A DNA stretch of 64,000 nucleotides from Patiria pectinifera (taxonomy: Eukaryota > Echinodermata > Asteroidea > Valvatida > Asterinidae). The DNA is taken from assembly GCA_029964075.1 (NCBI GenBank), contig CM057135.1:248001-312000 (forward strand), given 5' to 3'. The first letter of the stretch is position 1, and the number at the start of each line of letters is the position of its first letter. Made by a program: the position numbers and the translations under genes. The notes under the pieces are model-generated. The model worked only from the letters and a program-made list of their open reading frames with translations, did not search any database and was not told the origin of the DNA. Positions 22,104 to 33,122 of the stretch are shown here, one piece after another.

Positions 22104-23860
22104 TGTTACGAACCCAGAATGCTTGATTATGGAAATCTAGCGCCCTCTGAATTCACTCTGTCCATGAAGTACACAATCTTCTTGTTGTCTTTTATAGTTC
22201 CTGTATTTTCCCCATTTATCGTAAATTGCCAACTTGCACTTTTATTCCCAGGGTCTCTTACCAAGCACGGCGCATGATGCAATACCACGTGCGCTACTGT
22301 ATGCATTATTCATGTAGCGATGAACATGTGCGCGACTGACCACACCTCCCTTCGCCCCAGCGAGCTAAGTTCCTTTCCCCATAGCATGCGTGCTTTGGCG
22401 TTCTCCAAGAGACTGCTCAGCGGCACGGGGCATTTCTCTCCCCCGTGTGTTACCCATGAACATTAACCGGAGTTCACGGTCCAGTTTTCCAGTCCCGTAC
22501 TTAGCTCAAGGGAATGGAATGTTACCCTTGCGTGGTTGCGTAGCTGGGCGTGGTAAGACATCCTGTGGTGTCAATAACCTGTGACACAGTAACCGTTTAG
22601 CTTGTAACTCACTCCGTCAAGGTTGCTCGAGATGTTGCGTAAACACTTTTGCACTCTGATCTAACTATTTGCACACATCTCTCTCTGTATTTGCACACTT
22701 CTCTCTCCATGTTTTCCATTATGTAAATGCACACGTTTCTAGTCTCTTGCACGAGGCACTCTTAGTAAATCATGTGACTAGTCATGTGATTCTTAGACAT
22801 GGAAGATTACTATTGGTTAATTCCTAAATCAGTGCTCATGCATTATTTAATCCCGAGACTTCTACTGCCTATAAATACCGGAGGTTTTCCTCACTTTCGG
22901 CAGTGCGGCGAACCACGCAATGAATGTAGTGCGAACGAACCCTAAACCCAAAGTTGTGCGGCGAACTTATATGTTGTGCGGTCAATCGTATGATGTGCGA
23001 CGAACTCGACTCTGACAGACCGATTGTTGTGCGACTTTTGTCACTACGAAGCATCGGCCTCCCTTGGTGGTTGAGGCGCGGTGAAGTAATAGTGCAATCA
23101 CTAGTACTAGTGTTATTATGAAGCATCCTTCTCCTAGATCCCTCGAGGAGTTTGTAGAAGCTGGTGAAATAGTAATACACTAGTCCCAATGGTGCTGTGC
23201 GGTTTCAAATGGCCATTGGCCTGCTAGTCTTAGCTTGAACATGTTGTGCGGTTGTCTTTTGTTCTAGCCCAAGCCAGAGCTAGTTCATCCCCGTCACCAC
23301 AGCGGACCGCTCCCGCTGTGGCCAGCCGGCTCCCCGTAGCCATCCCCCCGTAGTTGAGCTATGCTAGCCCGGTCTTGTCATAAACACTATCCTTGGTGCA
23401 TAGTGCCTTGATTGACCTTGGATACCCGATACGCCACATGCACACTTTGGTTCGAACTGTAGTGCGGCCTGGTACACTTGCTGGCCCCGTCCAGTTACCG
23501 TTGCCTCCCCGGTCACCGTAGCAGACCGATCCCATGCCCACTCAGTTCGTATTGGTTGACATGGTTTTGCCATAGTACATAGTACATGTATAGCCTTTGT
23601 AGACACCAACCTGTTATCTCTATAATGCTACCAAAGATTACCAAAAGGAGAAACCCTATAGGTTGATGAAATCTAACTAAGTTATGTGAAGTGAAGAGAT
23701 GAATAAATCAGTGTATTGACATGTGTGACGGTCACCCCAAAGCTCTGTTTCCCTCCAACTTAATGAATTATTGTTAACTCTAATAAATGTTTCATGAACT
23801 GCTATCCGGTCACAGCAACACTGGCGGCAGCGGTGGGAACTGCTATTAGGGAACGCAACA
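22104..23860 (+). repeat. Left LTR of the deleted LTR element
   Basis: 1,757 bp, beginning TGTTACG and ending GCAACA. It matches the three right-LTR pieces along its whole length. Near its 3' edge it contains CTGGCGGCAGCGGTGGGA (23821), a primer-site-like sequence, followed 39 bp later by the real edge and a second primer-like site. Confidence 0.85.
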
Positions 23861-25751
23861 CTGGTGGCTAGCGGTGGGATACAGACTTATACACTCCGCC
23901 GATTTATGAAAAATCGTCTATCTGATTTATTTTTCAAACCTTTGAACACTGAACTCTAAGTTACACCTTTAGTAACTTCGACTCAGCCAGCCATTACAGC
24001 TCGACCGAGGTTATACACGTTATCTTCGTGGTGCCATACCCCTGTATACACCATGCCAAAAAAAATTCGTAAGTCGCGTAGGCTTAATGCCTCTGCAGAA
24101 GCAGATGACCTTGAGCTGTCATTCGGCTCCGTATCATTGCGGCCTGATGAAGCAGACCAGCTGGACACTCTGAAACGAGAACTTAAGAAGGCAGAAAAGC
24201 GTGCTGTTGAGGCAGAGCAACGGGCAGCGTCACTGCTTAAGGCAAGCACGCCCTCTATGCCATCGCCAGGAACACCCCAGTCGTCAACCGGCGTGTCACC
24301 AAGGAGTACGTACCGACCATAGTGCTCTACGGCGGACCATGTCCTTCCGAGCCGACAACGTCATCCCCTTATCAACCCGAACCATCAAAACTGACTATGC
24401 TGAAGTTCAAACCCCTCCGACCAGGCCGACTGACGTCCCGCCCCCGTGCAGTGACGTCATCTCCGACACGGTCAAGCCCGTATCCTTTGCGACAGTCCTC
24501 GTGCTGATGGCAACGATGGTAACCCTCCTACTGGTTCCTGTGTGCAGCTTAGTAAACTCAGTTGGCGCTCGTGCAGTGAGTTTACCGGCGACTTTGACGA
24601 TGGACAGTTCAATAGTCGTTTTGTGCACACAACCATCCCTATTGGAGAAACTCCCGGACACCCCACGTCCGCCGCCATTCGGGCAACACGACCAAAACGT
24701 GCTAAAAACTCCCCTGACTCAGTGAGAAAAGAAAAGAACTGCGACTCGCCCTGTGTCCCCGATAAAGATGCAGAATCCGGTTCAAGTGCCGGATCGCAAA
24801 GTGCAGAACTATCTAATCTTACTGACGAGCCTAACGACCAAGAAAGTGATGGTTCAAGTGATCGTGCCCCCATGGTCGCTAACACCGGTTCCAGTGCTTG
24901 ACATCACTCATCTTGGGTTAACGGTTACACATCAGAGGAGATTGCTGCAATGCAACGAACAGACCCCGGACTGAAAGTTGTACTTGATTGGTTAGACCAA
25001 TCACCCCAACGACCACCATGACCGACTGAAACAATACCACAGCGATGATGTTCCAAAATGGATGACAGATTTGCAAAAGACTTTGCGCCTAAACTGTCCT
25101 CCGCCTGAGACAACGTCCATTCCTTCGACAGCACAGAACAGCATCCCAGAACTACCTGTTGCAGTCAACGCTCCCCCCACAAAAACTGCAGCGAACACTC
25201 CCCCTATCCGCCGAAGTTCTCGCACTAAGCGTACACCAGCGAGATTCGTAGATCTCGACTAGCCCCCTACAAGTCCGTTGTCTGTTGACCCCGCTAAGGT
25301 CAGGAATGCGGAAGTAAACGATGCAGTGACCGTCCATTCATAAATCCGGACGCAACAGCTGTGTTTGCGATCACAGTGTGTCTAACCAAGAACATTGTCG
25401 CCGACACTCGAAGAACTTGAACAGTGTACTCTTGTTTTGTTTATGTTATTTTCCTTCTTGTAATTTCCAAATTAGTAGTTTTTAGTCTCCGTCGAATTTA
25501 GTTCTATTACAAGTAGATTAGATACAAAACATCAAAAAGTGACAGTCACCACGAATTCTAGAAGCACTCTAGACTTTGCTCAATGAATTATGCTGTGCCT
25601 TGCGTAATTCGTGTTTTTTGTGTTCACTATTCTACCTCGATCTGAACTCATGAACTGGAGTTTCTACGGGCCAACTTCAAATAACTGTATTTACTCTAAT
25701 GTTTTCCTCTTGGTTACACAGAGGACGTTGTAAAAACTTGAGGGGGAACAG
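23861..25751 (+). other. Interior of the deleted LTR element: gag-start and pol-end remnants
   Basis: The opening site TGGTGGCTAGCGGTGGGA resembles the complement of a tRNA-Leu 3' end. A short gag-like ORF follows at 24053. Towards the right, a frame with SEEIAAMQRTDPGLKVVLDW has the look of the segment before an integrase zinc finger. PPIRRSSRTKRTPARFVDLD (25203-25262) resembles the basic tail that ends many gypsy pol proteins. Protease, RT and most of integrase are absent. The remnant is broken in many places. Confidence 0.6.
24053..24322 (+). CDS. Short gag-like coiled-coil ORF of the deleted LTR element
   Basis: Eighty-nine residues starting MPKKIRKSRRLNASAEADDL. A basic start is followed by a heptad-rich stretch (TLKRELKKAEKRAVEAEQRA) and a Ser/Pro tail. 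It sits about 190 bp after the primer site, where gag begins. Likely only the amino end of a gag protein; fossil. Confidence 0.45.
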   Translation: MPKKIRKSRRLNASAEADDLELSFGSVSLRPDEADQLDTLKRELKKAEKRAVEAEQRAASLLKASTPSMPSPGTPQSSTGVSPRSTYRP

Positions 25752-25830
25752 TGTTACGAACCCAGAATGCTTGATTATGGAAATCTAGCGCCCTCTGGAT
25801 TCACTCTGTCCATGAAGTACACAATCTTAT
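25752..25830 (+). repeat. Right LTR of the deleted element, part 1 of 3
   Basis: Matches 22104-22182. It ends at the TTAT duplication that marks the insertion of the gypsy element at 25831-35459; the LTR resumes at 35464 after the second TTAT. Confidence 0.85.
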
Positions 25831-26835
25831 TGAAGTGAAGCGACGCGTGTGCGTCGGTTCGGGTTGTACGTGAGCAGTCAGCCCACGTGGTTTGAGGTTT
25901 GATGCCTCGGTAAGGAAGACTGTACAAAATGTTGATGTTCACTGAGCTTTTATTCCAGTTCCAGTAAATAATCCCAGCAAGATAATCCTGGCGAATTAGT
26001 TCCAGCAAATTAATCCCAGCAAATTAAAAACCTAGATGAAAATGATAGTGTTTACAATTGTAAATACATGTTATTACAATACACACAATGTTTTGAATTC
26101 ACTTGACAATAAAGTTATTATATCAACATGAATGTGTATACAGTTACATGTAGTCTCACTCTGCGATAAGCCACGGAGCTATAAAACTTACCCAGCACCT
26201 CGTCTATGTGCAGTTATTAATGCAAACCTCAGGTGCAGGAGGCTACAGAGCTTCTGTAATACAATGTTAAAATTATACAATATAAATGACATATAAGGGG
26301 ATGATTTGATATTAAATAACCCACAAATTACATTTGAATAAGTACCCAAATGATTATTGCTATTGTTTTGTGAGCCCCTTAGATATACATGTAACGTGAG
26401 AATCATATGTACGCGCGCCACAGAAATAAGCTGGGGTCAAGGGGTCATGCAAAACGAAACCGTGCAATGCAGTATGTATGCAACTTACGTGTAGACGTGC
26501 ATGTGCATGCCCTGTGGCGCTACGTGTACAGTGCACAGACAAACGTATCACGCGGAGAAAGTTTTCAGACTTTGTCCACGGACAAGACCATCAGAAAATT
26601 CCCTTTGTGTCTGAAATAAGTATGACATAACATAAAAATTGAATATGAACATACCCAGTAGTTAATTATTGTTTGCCTGGTATGTGTCAGCTGTCCGGCT
26701 TGATTCTGGGCGCTTGTAAAAATGAGAGTTTTCGGCAATAAATCTCAAACGGCAGCTCACGAAAACGCATTCAGACAGAGAGAGAGAGAAAAGTGGGCGG
26801 AGCGTCAGAAGACGCTTATCAATATTGATGATTGA
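25831..26835 (-). repeat. 3' LTR of gypsy A
   Basis: Shares with 34656-35459 the start TGAAGTGAAGCGACGCG and the stretch ending GAGCGTCAGAAGACGCTTAT. It holds about 200 bp of extra sequence between roughly 25980 and 26190. The inner edge is approximate. Confidence 0.8.
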
Positions 26836-27695
26836 GTTTGAATATCAAACTTTCAATTACAATTTCAAAGATGTCCAAATTATTCACCCATATATCAACA
26901 TTATTCCTTGTTTAATACATTTGTACACAATAAAAGTGGTTGCGGAACACTATTGAGAGAATCAATACCTGGCATGGTACATGCAGAATGAAAGTGAACT
27001 TGTCAGAACATCAAATGGTCAAACTAGCAAATTAGCAGTTATAAAACTTCTTAACTTTATGAAATGACTTAATAGTGTTTTTTTTTACGCTGATTAGGTT
27101 CCTTTAAACGTATAAGACAATAGCCTTACCAAACAATGTGGAATTTGGGATGCTTGAGGTTTAACCCTCAAAATGGAAGCAACAACTCACCATCCACACA
27201 GCTTTGTTATTACTTTATAGTGAATCAGAGCTGCAGATACTTAATGTGTTATTATACAGCATAAACAGGTTTACTCACAAGAATGAGAATTAATCATTTA
27301 AAACTAGAGACGAGTTGTGGAAAATGAAATAGTCCACAAAACAACTTGCAAAAAGCGTTTGATGATTTCAGATCAACGGTTATGCCAGTGGTCAGCATTT
27401 ATATAAAACAATGCCTAAAATATCAATTTCTTTTGTTCTACATATGTGCTAAGAGACTTTTTTTTTTTTTACTGCAAAATGTCAAGATTTGGATTACAAA
27501 AGGGAATCCTTTAAAATAGACAAAATCAGGACAATACTGATTTAAAACTGTTGAATGTTATTACTGTTACCACCACAACATCAGGCATAAGAGACTTCGG
27601 GCTATCTAGCAATAAAGGCACATTTCTTCCTTTTACATCACCCGTGGGTCCTTTGAGCCAAGAATACAACCAATAAGCTTAGATTTTACATTTAC
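26836..27695. other. Untranslated interior of gypsy A between the SGNH-like ORF and the 3' LTR
   Basis: AT-rich, with no ORF above chance and no recognised motif. Its position matches a 3' untranslated region of the element. Confidence 0.5.
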
Positions 27696-28253
27696 CTAAC
27701 GAAGAGCTACCTCCTTAATGCTTCTACGGTACTTGGTCATGCCATCAGAGGTCAGATGGCAACCATCCACTAGGTATCGAGGATAGTTTACTCGTCTTTG
27801 CTGGTACACGTGTACTCTTGGGTACGCACGCATCCTGCGAGGCAAGAGCGAGTTAAAACGTCTCACTTTATGATTGAACGTTGTGAGTGCGACCTGACCA
27901 GATCGGGACAGCCTGGACCTTTGAATGACCGAAAACATAACAATGCATCGAGGAGCAATTCCATGAAGGTTGAGTGTATCCAGGAACTGAATGGTTTTAT
28001 CAACAAGAACTAGTGGAGTTATGTCTTGTTGGCAAAGATCATTTGTGCCCATATGTATGCACAAAATGTCAATTGGCCTTGAACTCATTTTCTGACAATA
28101 GTGTCCACTGTTTGCGAAAAATCTGTCATACGTCAGGCCCGGGTGCCCTTCAACGAACAAGTCGCATTTGTTACTTAGCCCTACATAATCAACAACGCAC
28201 TGATGGCTACTACGAGACTCTCGTAGGAGTCTCGCCGGAAAAAGAATGGCCAA
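27696..28253 (-). CDS. SGNH/GDSL hydrolase-like ORF downstream of pol in gypsy A
   Basis: 185 residues on the element's coding strand, in the position where other gypsy elements carry an env or accessory gene. Two SGNH family signatures are visible: CIHMGTNDLCQQD, which fits block III (GxND) at about residues 66-78, and VDGCHLTSDGMTKY, which fits block V (DxxH) near residue 165. SGNH hydrolases use Ser, Gly, Asn and His for ester cleavage. The block I Ser/Gly segment is not evident inside the ORF as read. Esterase domains of this type are known from ORF1 of some CR1 LINEs; I am not sure of a precedent in gypsy elements. Fossil; activity cannot be judged. Confidence 0.55.
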   Translation of the reverse strand: MAILFPARLLRESRSSHQCVVDYVGLSNKCDLFVEGHPGLTYDRFFANSGHYCQKMSSRPIDILCIHMGTNDLCQQDITPLVLVDKTIQFLDTLNLHGIAPRCIVMFSVIQRSRLSRSGQVALTTFNHKVRRFNSLLPRRMRAYPRVHVYQQRRVNYPRYLVDGCHLTSDGMTKYRRSIKEVALR

Positions 28254-28982
28254 ACAAATACACTAGTGCCTGATCTGACATTATTGTCTAGGAATATGTG
28301 GTTTACAAAAGTCCACCAAAACAGTCCTAATTTTGAGTTATATATATATAAATTGTATCTGAGACATCAACCAGTCCAAAAAATCGGACAGGTGAAAGAT
28401 GAAAGAGGCGGCCGAACACCGTATCCTGCAATGCAGGTAACCCTAATTTACTCAAAAATATCTTACTACAAGAGATATCAATCTCTGAACAAACGAGAAC
28501 AATATAGTTAAACTTCGGATCACCTCCAAACAATCAATACTTATTGCATCATTTTGCATTTAAAGCTCACTGAAGGACAAACTTTAGTCTTCAAATCATG
28601 TACACGTACAAAACATATGTACACAATAATCTGCGGTTATCGACTGCAGAAAGCATGCCTATAAAAGGAATGTATGTAGAAGTAATGATTGTAGAGGCGG
28701 ATTTCTCTATGTCCCGTTAACTTCACGGGCTACCTCCCTCTCGCATATGCATTCTTGCAATGCGGCTGGGGTATCATACACTTAAGTAACTGCGCTCGGC
28801 CACTTGCCTGTCTGCCGTTTTTCCTGCAGGCGTTTTGACCTACGTGGGTGTATGTCTTGACTGGCTGGGCATTCTGGATGGGCAATGTCCGAAGGGACCT
28901 CCCTACCGCTACTTCCCCCTGCGGTATGATCCTGAGGTGGTCCACTTTCTTCCTCTGGATGAAAGAGCTGTGGGGGAATTGA
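28254..28982. other. Spacer between pol and the SGNH-like ORF of gypsy A
   Basis: A minus-strand reading (28730-29104) overlaps the end of pol in another frame. It has Lys/Arg-rich segments but no domain I recognise. The rest is AT-rich. Confidence 0.4.
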
Positions 28983-31811
28983 CTAGACAAAGTCATCATC
29001 ATCATCCGACTTATTGTTAGAGCTGTTACCGTCATCAACGGATGGCAGACATTGCAATGGGTCCCCACCCACCGGCATATCCGGCTCTCTACGCGGATCC
29101 ACAATGAGTAGTTTACGGTTCACCCATCTGCTGTCACCACCAGCAACTGGCCTAATTAGAAAGAGACTATTTTCCCCATCACAATCTACTATGACGTACG
29201 GACGCTCGTCGAAGGTGTTCGCAAGCTTGTGGCGACCTGTATGCGCAAACTGTCTCAACAAGACCCTAGTACCAACCGCCAGATGGCTTGCATTGGCCTT
29301 TCTGTCATACCGGCGCTTGTTCAACTCTGCGGCTCTGGTCAGCCGGTCTTTAACAACCTTGTAAGTGTGTTTGATGATTTGAGCCTGCTTCTGTATACTA
29401 TTTTCATTCCAGTTGTTTCGTGTGTTGCTGAGCAACTGATCCAAGGGGACAACAGACTGTCTCCCAAACATTAAGGTGTATGGTGCATACCCTGTCACAG
29501 AGTGGGGTGTAGTGTTGTAGATGTAGACCAAATGGGGGAGCAACTCGGGCCAACGATGACGACTTGCACTGTCTAGAGACTTGATGAGACCACACAGGGT
29601 ACGGTTAAACCTTTCGGTCTGACCGTTACCCTGCGGGTGATAAGGTGTCGTCCTTGTTTTCTTAATGTTGTACAGCTTGCATGATTCCTGAATTAACCCA
29701 CTTTCAAAATTACGCCCCTGGTCTGAGTGTATTTGGATTGGAATCCCATAGTGGACGAACCAGTGATCGCGCAACACACGGCCTACTGTTGGTGCCGTTT
29801 GGTCCCTACATGGTACTGCAACAGAAAACTTTGTAAAAGAATCAGTGAGGACCAGTACATCCTCAATGTTCCCCAGGCCGCGATCTAGCTTCACGAAATC
29901 AATCGCAAGCCGCTCCAACGGCTGAAAAGCCAAGAGATGGCGCATCGGCGACCGAACAGTGGGAGAGGGGGCTTTGGATACTCTGCACTGGAAGCAATCC
30001 CTAATATGGTTATGCACATGAGTAGAAACACCAGGCCAAAAACAACGCTGTTTGATGAAGGACAAGGTTCTTGCAACCCCTTGGTGCCCCCAATGGTCAT
30101 GGGCTCCTTCGATAATCGTCCTCCTGAGCCTTCGTGGAACAAGAAGCTGGAACACCTCTCCTCGGCCCGCATCATGCAGACATCTGTACAAAACACCACC
30201 TTTCTCCTTTATGCGTGGCCACTCCTTAATCCAACTTCGGGCTTCTTTGGAAAGTTGTTCTCCAACTGGTAAGTCTTGCCCAGGCTCCCAACGACTGCGC
30301 CAACGCTCCCAAACTATTTTGAGGTCGTCATCCTCTTGCTGCAGAGACGCAAGTTCGGCAGGTGAATAAGAGGGTAGAACTGAAGGTGCTGAACCTGAAA
30401 GATCCACTGGTCTCTTCACACCCTGCTCCTCACAATTAGCAGATCGCACAGCAATGGGTATCGAGACACCTTCGTCAAACTCGCTGTGGTGGGCACACTG
30501 AAGAACATTGACCTTGACCTCCTGCTGAGCACCAGGGTAGCAGCTTAGGGCATCCGCACATTTATTGGACTTCCCTGATCTGTACCGAATTTCAAGGTCG
30601 AACGGTGCGAGCTGAGCGGCCCACCTCTGCTCAACAGTACCAAGTTTAGCTGTCTGAAGGTGCGCTAAGGGATTGTTGTCAGTATATACGACCGTGTGAC
30701 GTCCAAGTAAGTAGTCTCTGAATTTTTCAGAGACGGCCCACTTGAGGGCCAAAAACTCTAACTTAAAGCAAGAGAGATCTGAATATCCCTTTTCAGCACC
30801 TCGGAGACTCCTGCTGGCAAAAGCCACGGGATGAAGCTTTCCCAAGTCATCTAACTGGCAGAGACAAGCTCCCAAACCGATTAACGAGGCATCAACCTCT
30901 AGAACAAAGTCACGGTTGAAGTCGGGATACCACAAGACGGGTGCAGTACAGAGAGCCTGCTTCAAACTCCTGAAGGCCTGATCAGCCTCCTCTGACCAAC
31001 AGAACACCGAACGGGTGTTCCCTGCTTTTTCCTCTTCCTTACGGGTCAAGGCATGCAAGGGCTCAGCCACCTTTGAGAATCCCGAAACAAATCGCCTGTA
31101 ATAAGAGGCTAAGCCGAGAAATGATCTCAGCTGCTGTACGGTTGCTGGGATGGGCCAATCCCGAATGCGTGCAGTTTTATCCGGATCTACTGATACTCCA
31201 TCGCTACTGACGATGTGACCCAGATGTCGAACAGAAGTCTGGAAAACCTGACACTTCTTCCCATTTAGCTTGAGACCATAGCGTTCAAGCCGTTCAAAGA
31301 CTTTGGCTAGACGCCCCAAGTGTTCCTCATATGTGCTAGAAAAGACTAACAAGTCATCGAGGTACATGACCAACTCCGAAAGGTTGAGATTGCCAAAGAT
31401 CAACTCTACAATGCGTTGAAAAGTGCTGGGCGCATTTGTCAATCCTTGAGGAAGCCTGAGGAACTCGTAGAGGCCCCACGGTACGCGGAACGCCGTTTTC
31501 CCAACCGAATCCTCATGCATGGCTACCTGGAAGTAGCCATGCGCCATATCAAGTGACGAGAAGAGCTTAGCCCCAGTGAGCGACTCCAAAGTCTCCTCTA
31601 TCCTTGGTAAAGGAAACGCATCTTTGGTGGTCTTTGCATTGAGAAGTCTATAATCAATACACAGCCTCAGCTGTCCGCTTTTCTTTCGCACCAGAACTAT
31701 CGGACTAGCGTACGGGCTGGCTGATCTGCGAATGATTTGGCGATCAAGCAAATCTTGAAGGAGCTGTTTAACTTCTTCGACAAGACAAGGTACAATCCTA
31801 CGGTGCGGCAA
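28983..31811 (-). CDS. gypsy A pol: reverse transcriptase, RNase H, integrase
   Basis: About 942 residues. RT: LRLCIDYRLLNAKTTKDAFP, then LPQGLTNAPSTFQR and the catalytic VMYLDDLLVF. RNase H: DFVLEVDASLIGLGACLCQL and later VVYTDNNPLAHLQ. Integrase: zinc-finger H and C residues in HDHWGHQGV and CFQCRVSK, then the DDE core with LAIDFVKLD, IQIHSDQGRNFESG and GNGQTERFNRTLCG. The order RT-RNase H-integrase is that of Ty3/gypsy. The enzymes copy the element's RNA into DNA and insert it. The tail is Asp-rich. This ORF reads through as it stands. Confidence 0.9.
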   Translation of the reverse strand: MPHRRIVPCLVEEVKQLLQDLLDRQIIRRSASPYASPIVLVRKKSGQLRLCIDYRLLNAKTTKDAFPLPRIEETLESLTGAKLFSSLDMAHGYFQVAMHEDSVGKTAFRVPWGLYEFLRLPQGLTNAPSTFQRIVELIFGNLNLSELVMYLDDLLVFSSTYEEHLGRLAKVFERLERYGLKLNGKKCQVFQTSVRHLGHIVSSDGVSVDPDKTARIRDWPIPATVQQLRSFLGLASYYRRFVSGFSKVAEPLHALTRKEEEKAGNTRSVFCWSEEADQAFRSLKQALCTAPVLWYPDFNRDFVLEVDASLIGLGACLCQLDDLGKLHPVAFASRSLRGAEKGYSDLSCFKLEFLALKWAVSEKFRDYLLGRHTVVYTDNNPLAHLQTAKLGTVEQRWAAQLAPFDLEIRYRSGKSNKCADALSCYPGAQQEVKVNVLQCAHHSEFDEGVSIPIAVRSANCEEQGVKRPVDLSGSAPSVLPSYSPAELASLQQEDDDLKIVWERWRSRWEPGQDLPVGEQLSKEARSWIKEWPRIKEKGGVLYRCLHDAGRGEVFQLLVPRRLRRTIIEGAHDHWGHQGVARTLSFIKQRCFWPGVSTHVHNHIRDCFQCRVSKAPSPTVRSPMRHLLAFQPLERLAIDFVKLDRGLGNIEDVLVLTDSFTKFSVAVPCRDQTAPTVGRVLRDHWFVHYGIPIQIHSDQGRNFESGLIQESCKLYNIKKTRTTPYHPQGNGQTERFNRTLCGLIKSLDSASRHRWPELLPHLVYIYNTTPHSVTGYAPYTLMFGRQSVVPLDQLLSNTRNNWNENSIQKQAQIIKHTYKVVKDRLTRAAELNKRRYDRKANASHLAVGTRVLLRQFAHTGRHKLANTFDERPYVIVDCDGENSLFLIRPVAGGDSRWVNRKLLIVDPRREPDMPVGGDPLQCLPSVDDGNSSNNKSDDDDDFV

Positions 31812-31881
31812 GTTGACTGGTTTGTCATCCCCAAGCTTGATCTGGTGAGAAATTAAATTACAAAAACCCAGATCAAATGGG

Positions 31882-33114
31882 CTACAATGAAAAAGCGCCT
31901 GTGTGCTTCTTGATCAATTCTGCTGCAAGGACAGCCTCTGTCGGCCCAAGGTGACTCAGACTAATTCCTGGGGGTAAAAGAAAATCTGACCCATCAGGAA
32001 ACACAAACCGTTCACGATCAGACCGGGATTCACTCTCTTTCGCGTCATCAGACACATGCTCATTGGAATTTTTACTCTCAAAACAATCAGACTCGATGTC
32101 CGAAAAATCTGTTCCGTCAGAAACAACACGGTGCATAAAAACGCTAAACCCACCCTCTGTTGGCTCGATAAAAAGGTGTTCGGTTGGAACAACCTCAAAA
32201 GCTACAGCCACCTTAGTGTGTGGAGGAATAACAACGGGCTCCGCACTGGCGTTAGCCACAAAAACATCAACTGATGCACCCTTAAACTGGTCGATACCTT
32301 CCAGTACCTGACACAACACTGACGGATCAGGAACACTGCATGACTGGACTTCCTTAAGGCCTCCGTTATTTGACAAACATAAGGGAGAAGCCTGAACAAG
32401 GAACTCTTTGTCACTTGGTACAAGAGTGTTCACACCCAACTCGCAACGAATACGACTGACCATCCCAGTAGGAATGACCTCTCGCTTACACGAACATATG
32501 TCCAACACTAATGGTTCACAAGGGGTATTATCACCACAGCCACTGTTATCATCGACCGTGGAGGTTGTCCGTACCCAACGGAGTGCTAAATCCCAGTCGG
32601 GGTCAAACAGAGCTGAACCCATGACCTTAACGTTGGATGCTATTTGCCGCAAAATATTGCATCCTAATATCACAGGACACTGATCTCTACGAGAACTTGC
32701 CGAAGCTTCAGTCTCCTTTGAAACCAGAAAACTAGCCTTAAACTTCTGGCCAAATACTTCTAGAGAAGTCTCAAGATAGCCTTGGACAGGAATTTCTAAG
32801 TCATTGGCGCCCATCAACTTAATGAGCGTACCCACTGGCTCCAGTTTCCCAAGAGTGCTTGCCATATGTTTACTATAAAATTTAGCAGACATTAAGGAGG
32901 TTTCAGCTCCAGTGTCAAGCAAACACCTAGTAGGAATACCATTAATGATAACAGAAGCTGTAGGAGATCTAGCCAGAAGTCTACGACGGACTTCAGCAGC
33001 TGTAAGTTGCACATCTGCTGCAACGTTGTCATCCCCCACTTTATCACAATTCACCTGGTCGCTATCAATGGATAATTGAGCCATGGGCACTACACAAGAC
33101 CTATCCTCCGTCAC
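31882..33114 (-). CDS. gypsy A aspartic protease region
   Basis: A 410-residue reading with RCLLDTGAETSLMSAKFYSK at about residues 63-82, the DTGA active site of retroviral-type aspartic proteases. It then has a flap-like stretch and CPVILGCNILRQIA, matching the ILG motif near the protease C-terminus. The remaining 200 residues are acidic and unrecognised. It lies between the gag zinc knuckle and pol, as usual. The enzyme would cut the polyprotein. Confidence 0.8.
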   Translation of the reverse strand: MTEDRSCVVPMAQLSIDSDQVNCDKVGDDNVAADVQLTAAEVRRRLLARSPTASVIINGIPTRCLLDTGAETSLMSAKFYSKHMASTLGKLEPVGTLIKLMGANDLEIPVQGYLETSLEVFGQKFKASFLVSKETEASASSRRDQCPVILGCNILRQIASNVKVMGSALFDPDWDLALRWVRTTSTVDDNSGCGDNTPCEPLVLDICSCKREVIPTGMVSRIRCELGVNTLVPSDKEFLVQASPLCLSNNGGLKEVQSCSVPDPSVLCQVLEGIDQFKGASVDVFVANASAEPVVIPPHTKVAVAFEVVPTEHLFIEPTEGGFSVFMHRVVSDGTDFSDIESDCFESKNSNEHVSDDAKESESRSDRERFVFPDGSDFLLPPGISLSHLGPTEAVLAAELIKKHTGAFSL

Positions 33115-33122
33115 ACTGCCCT

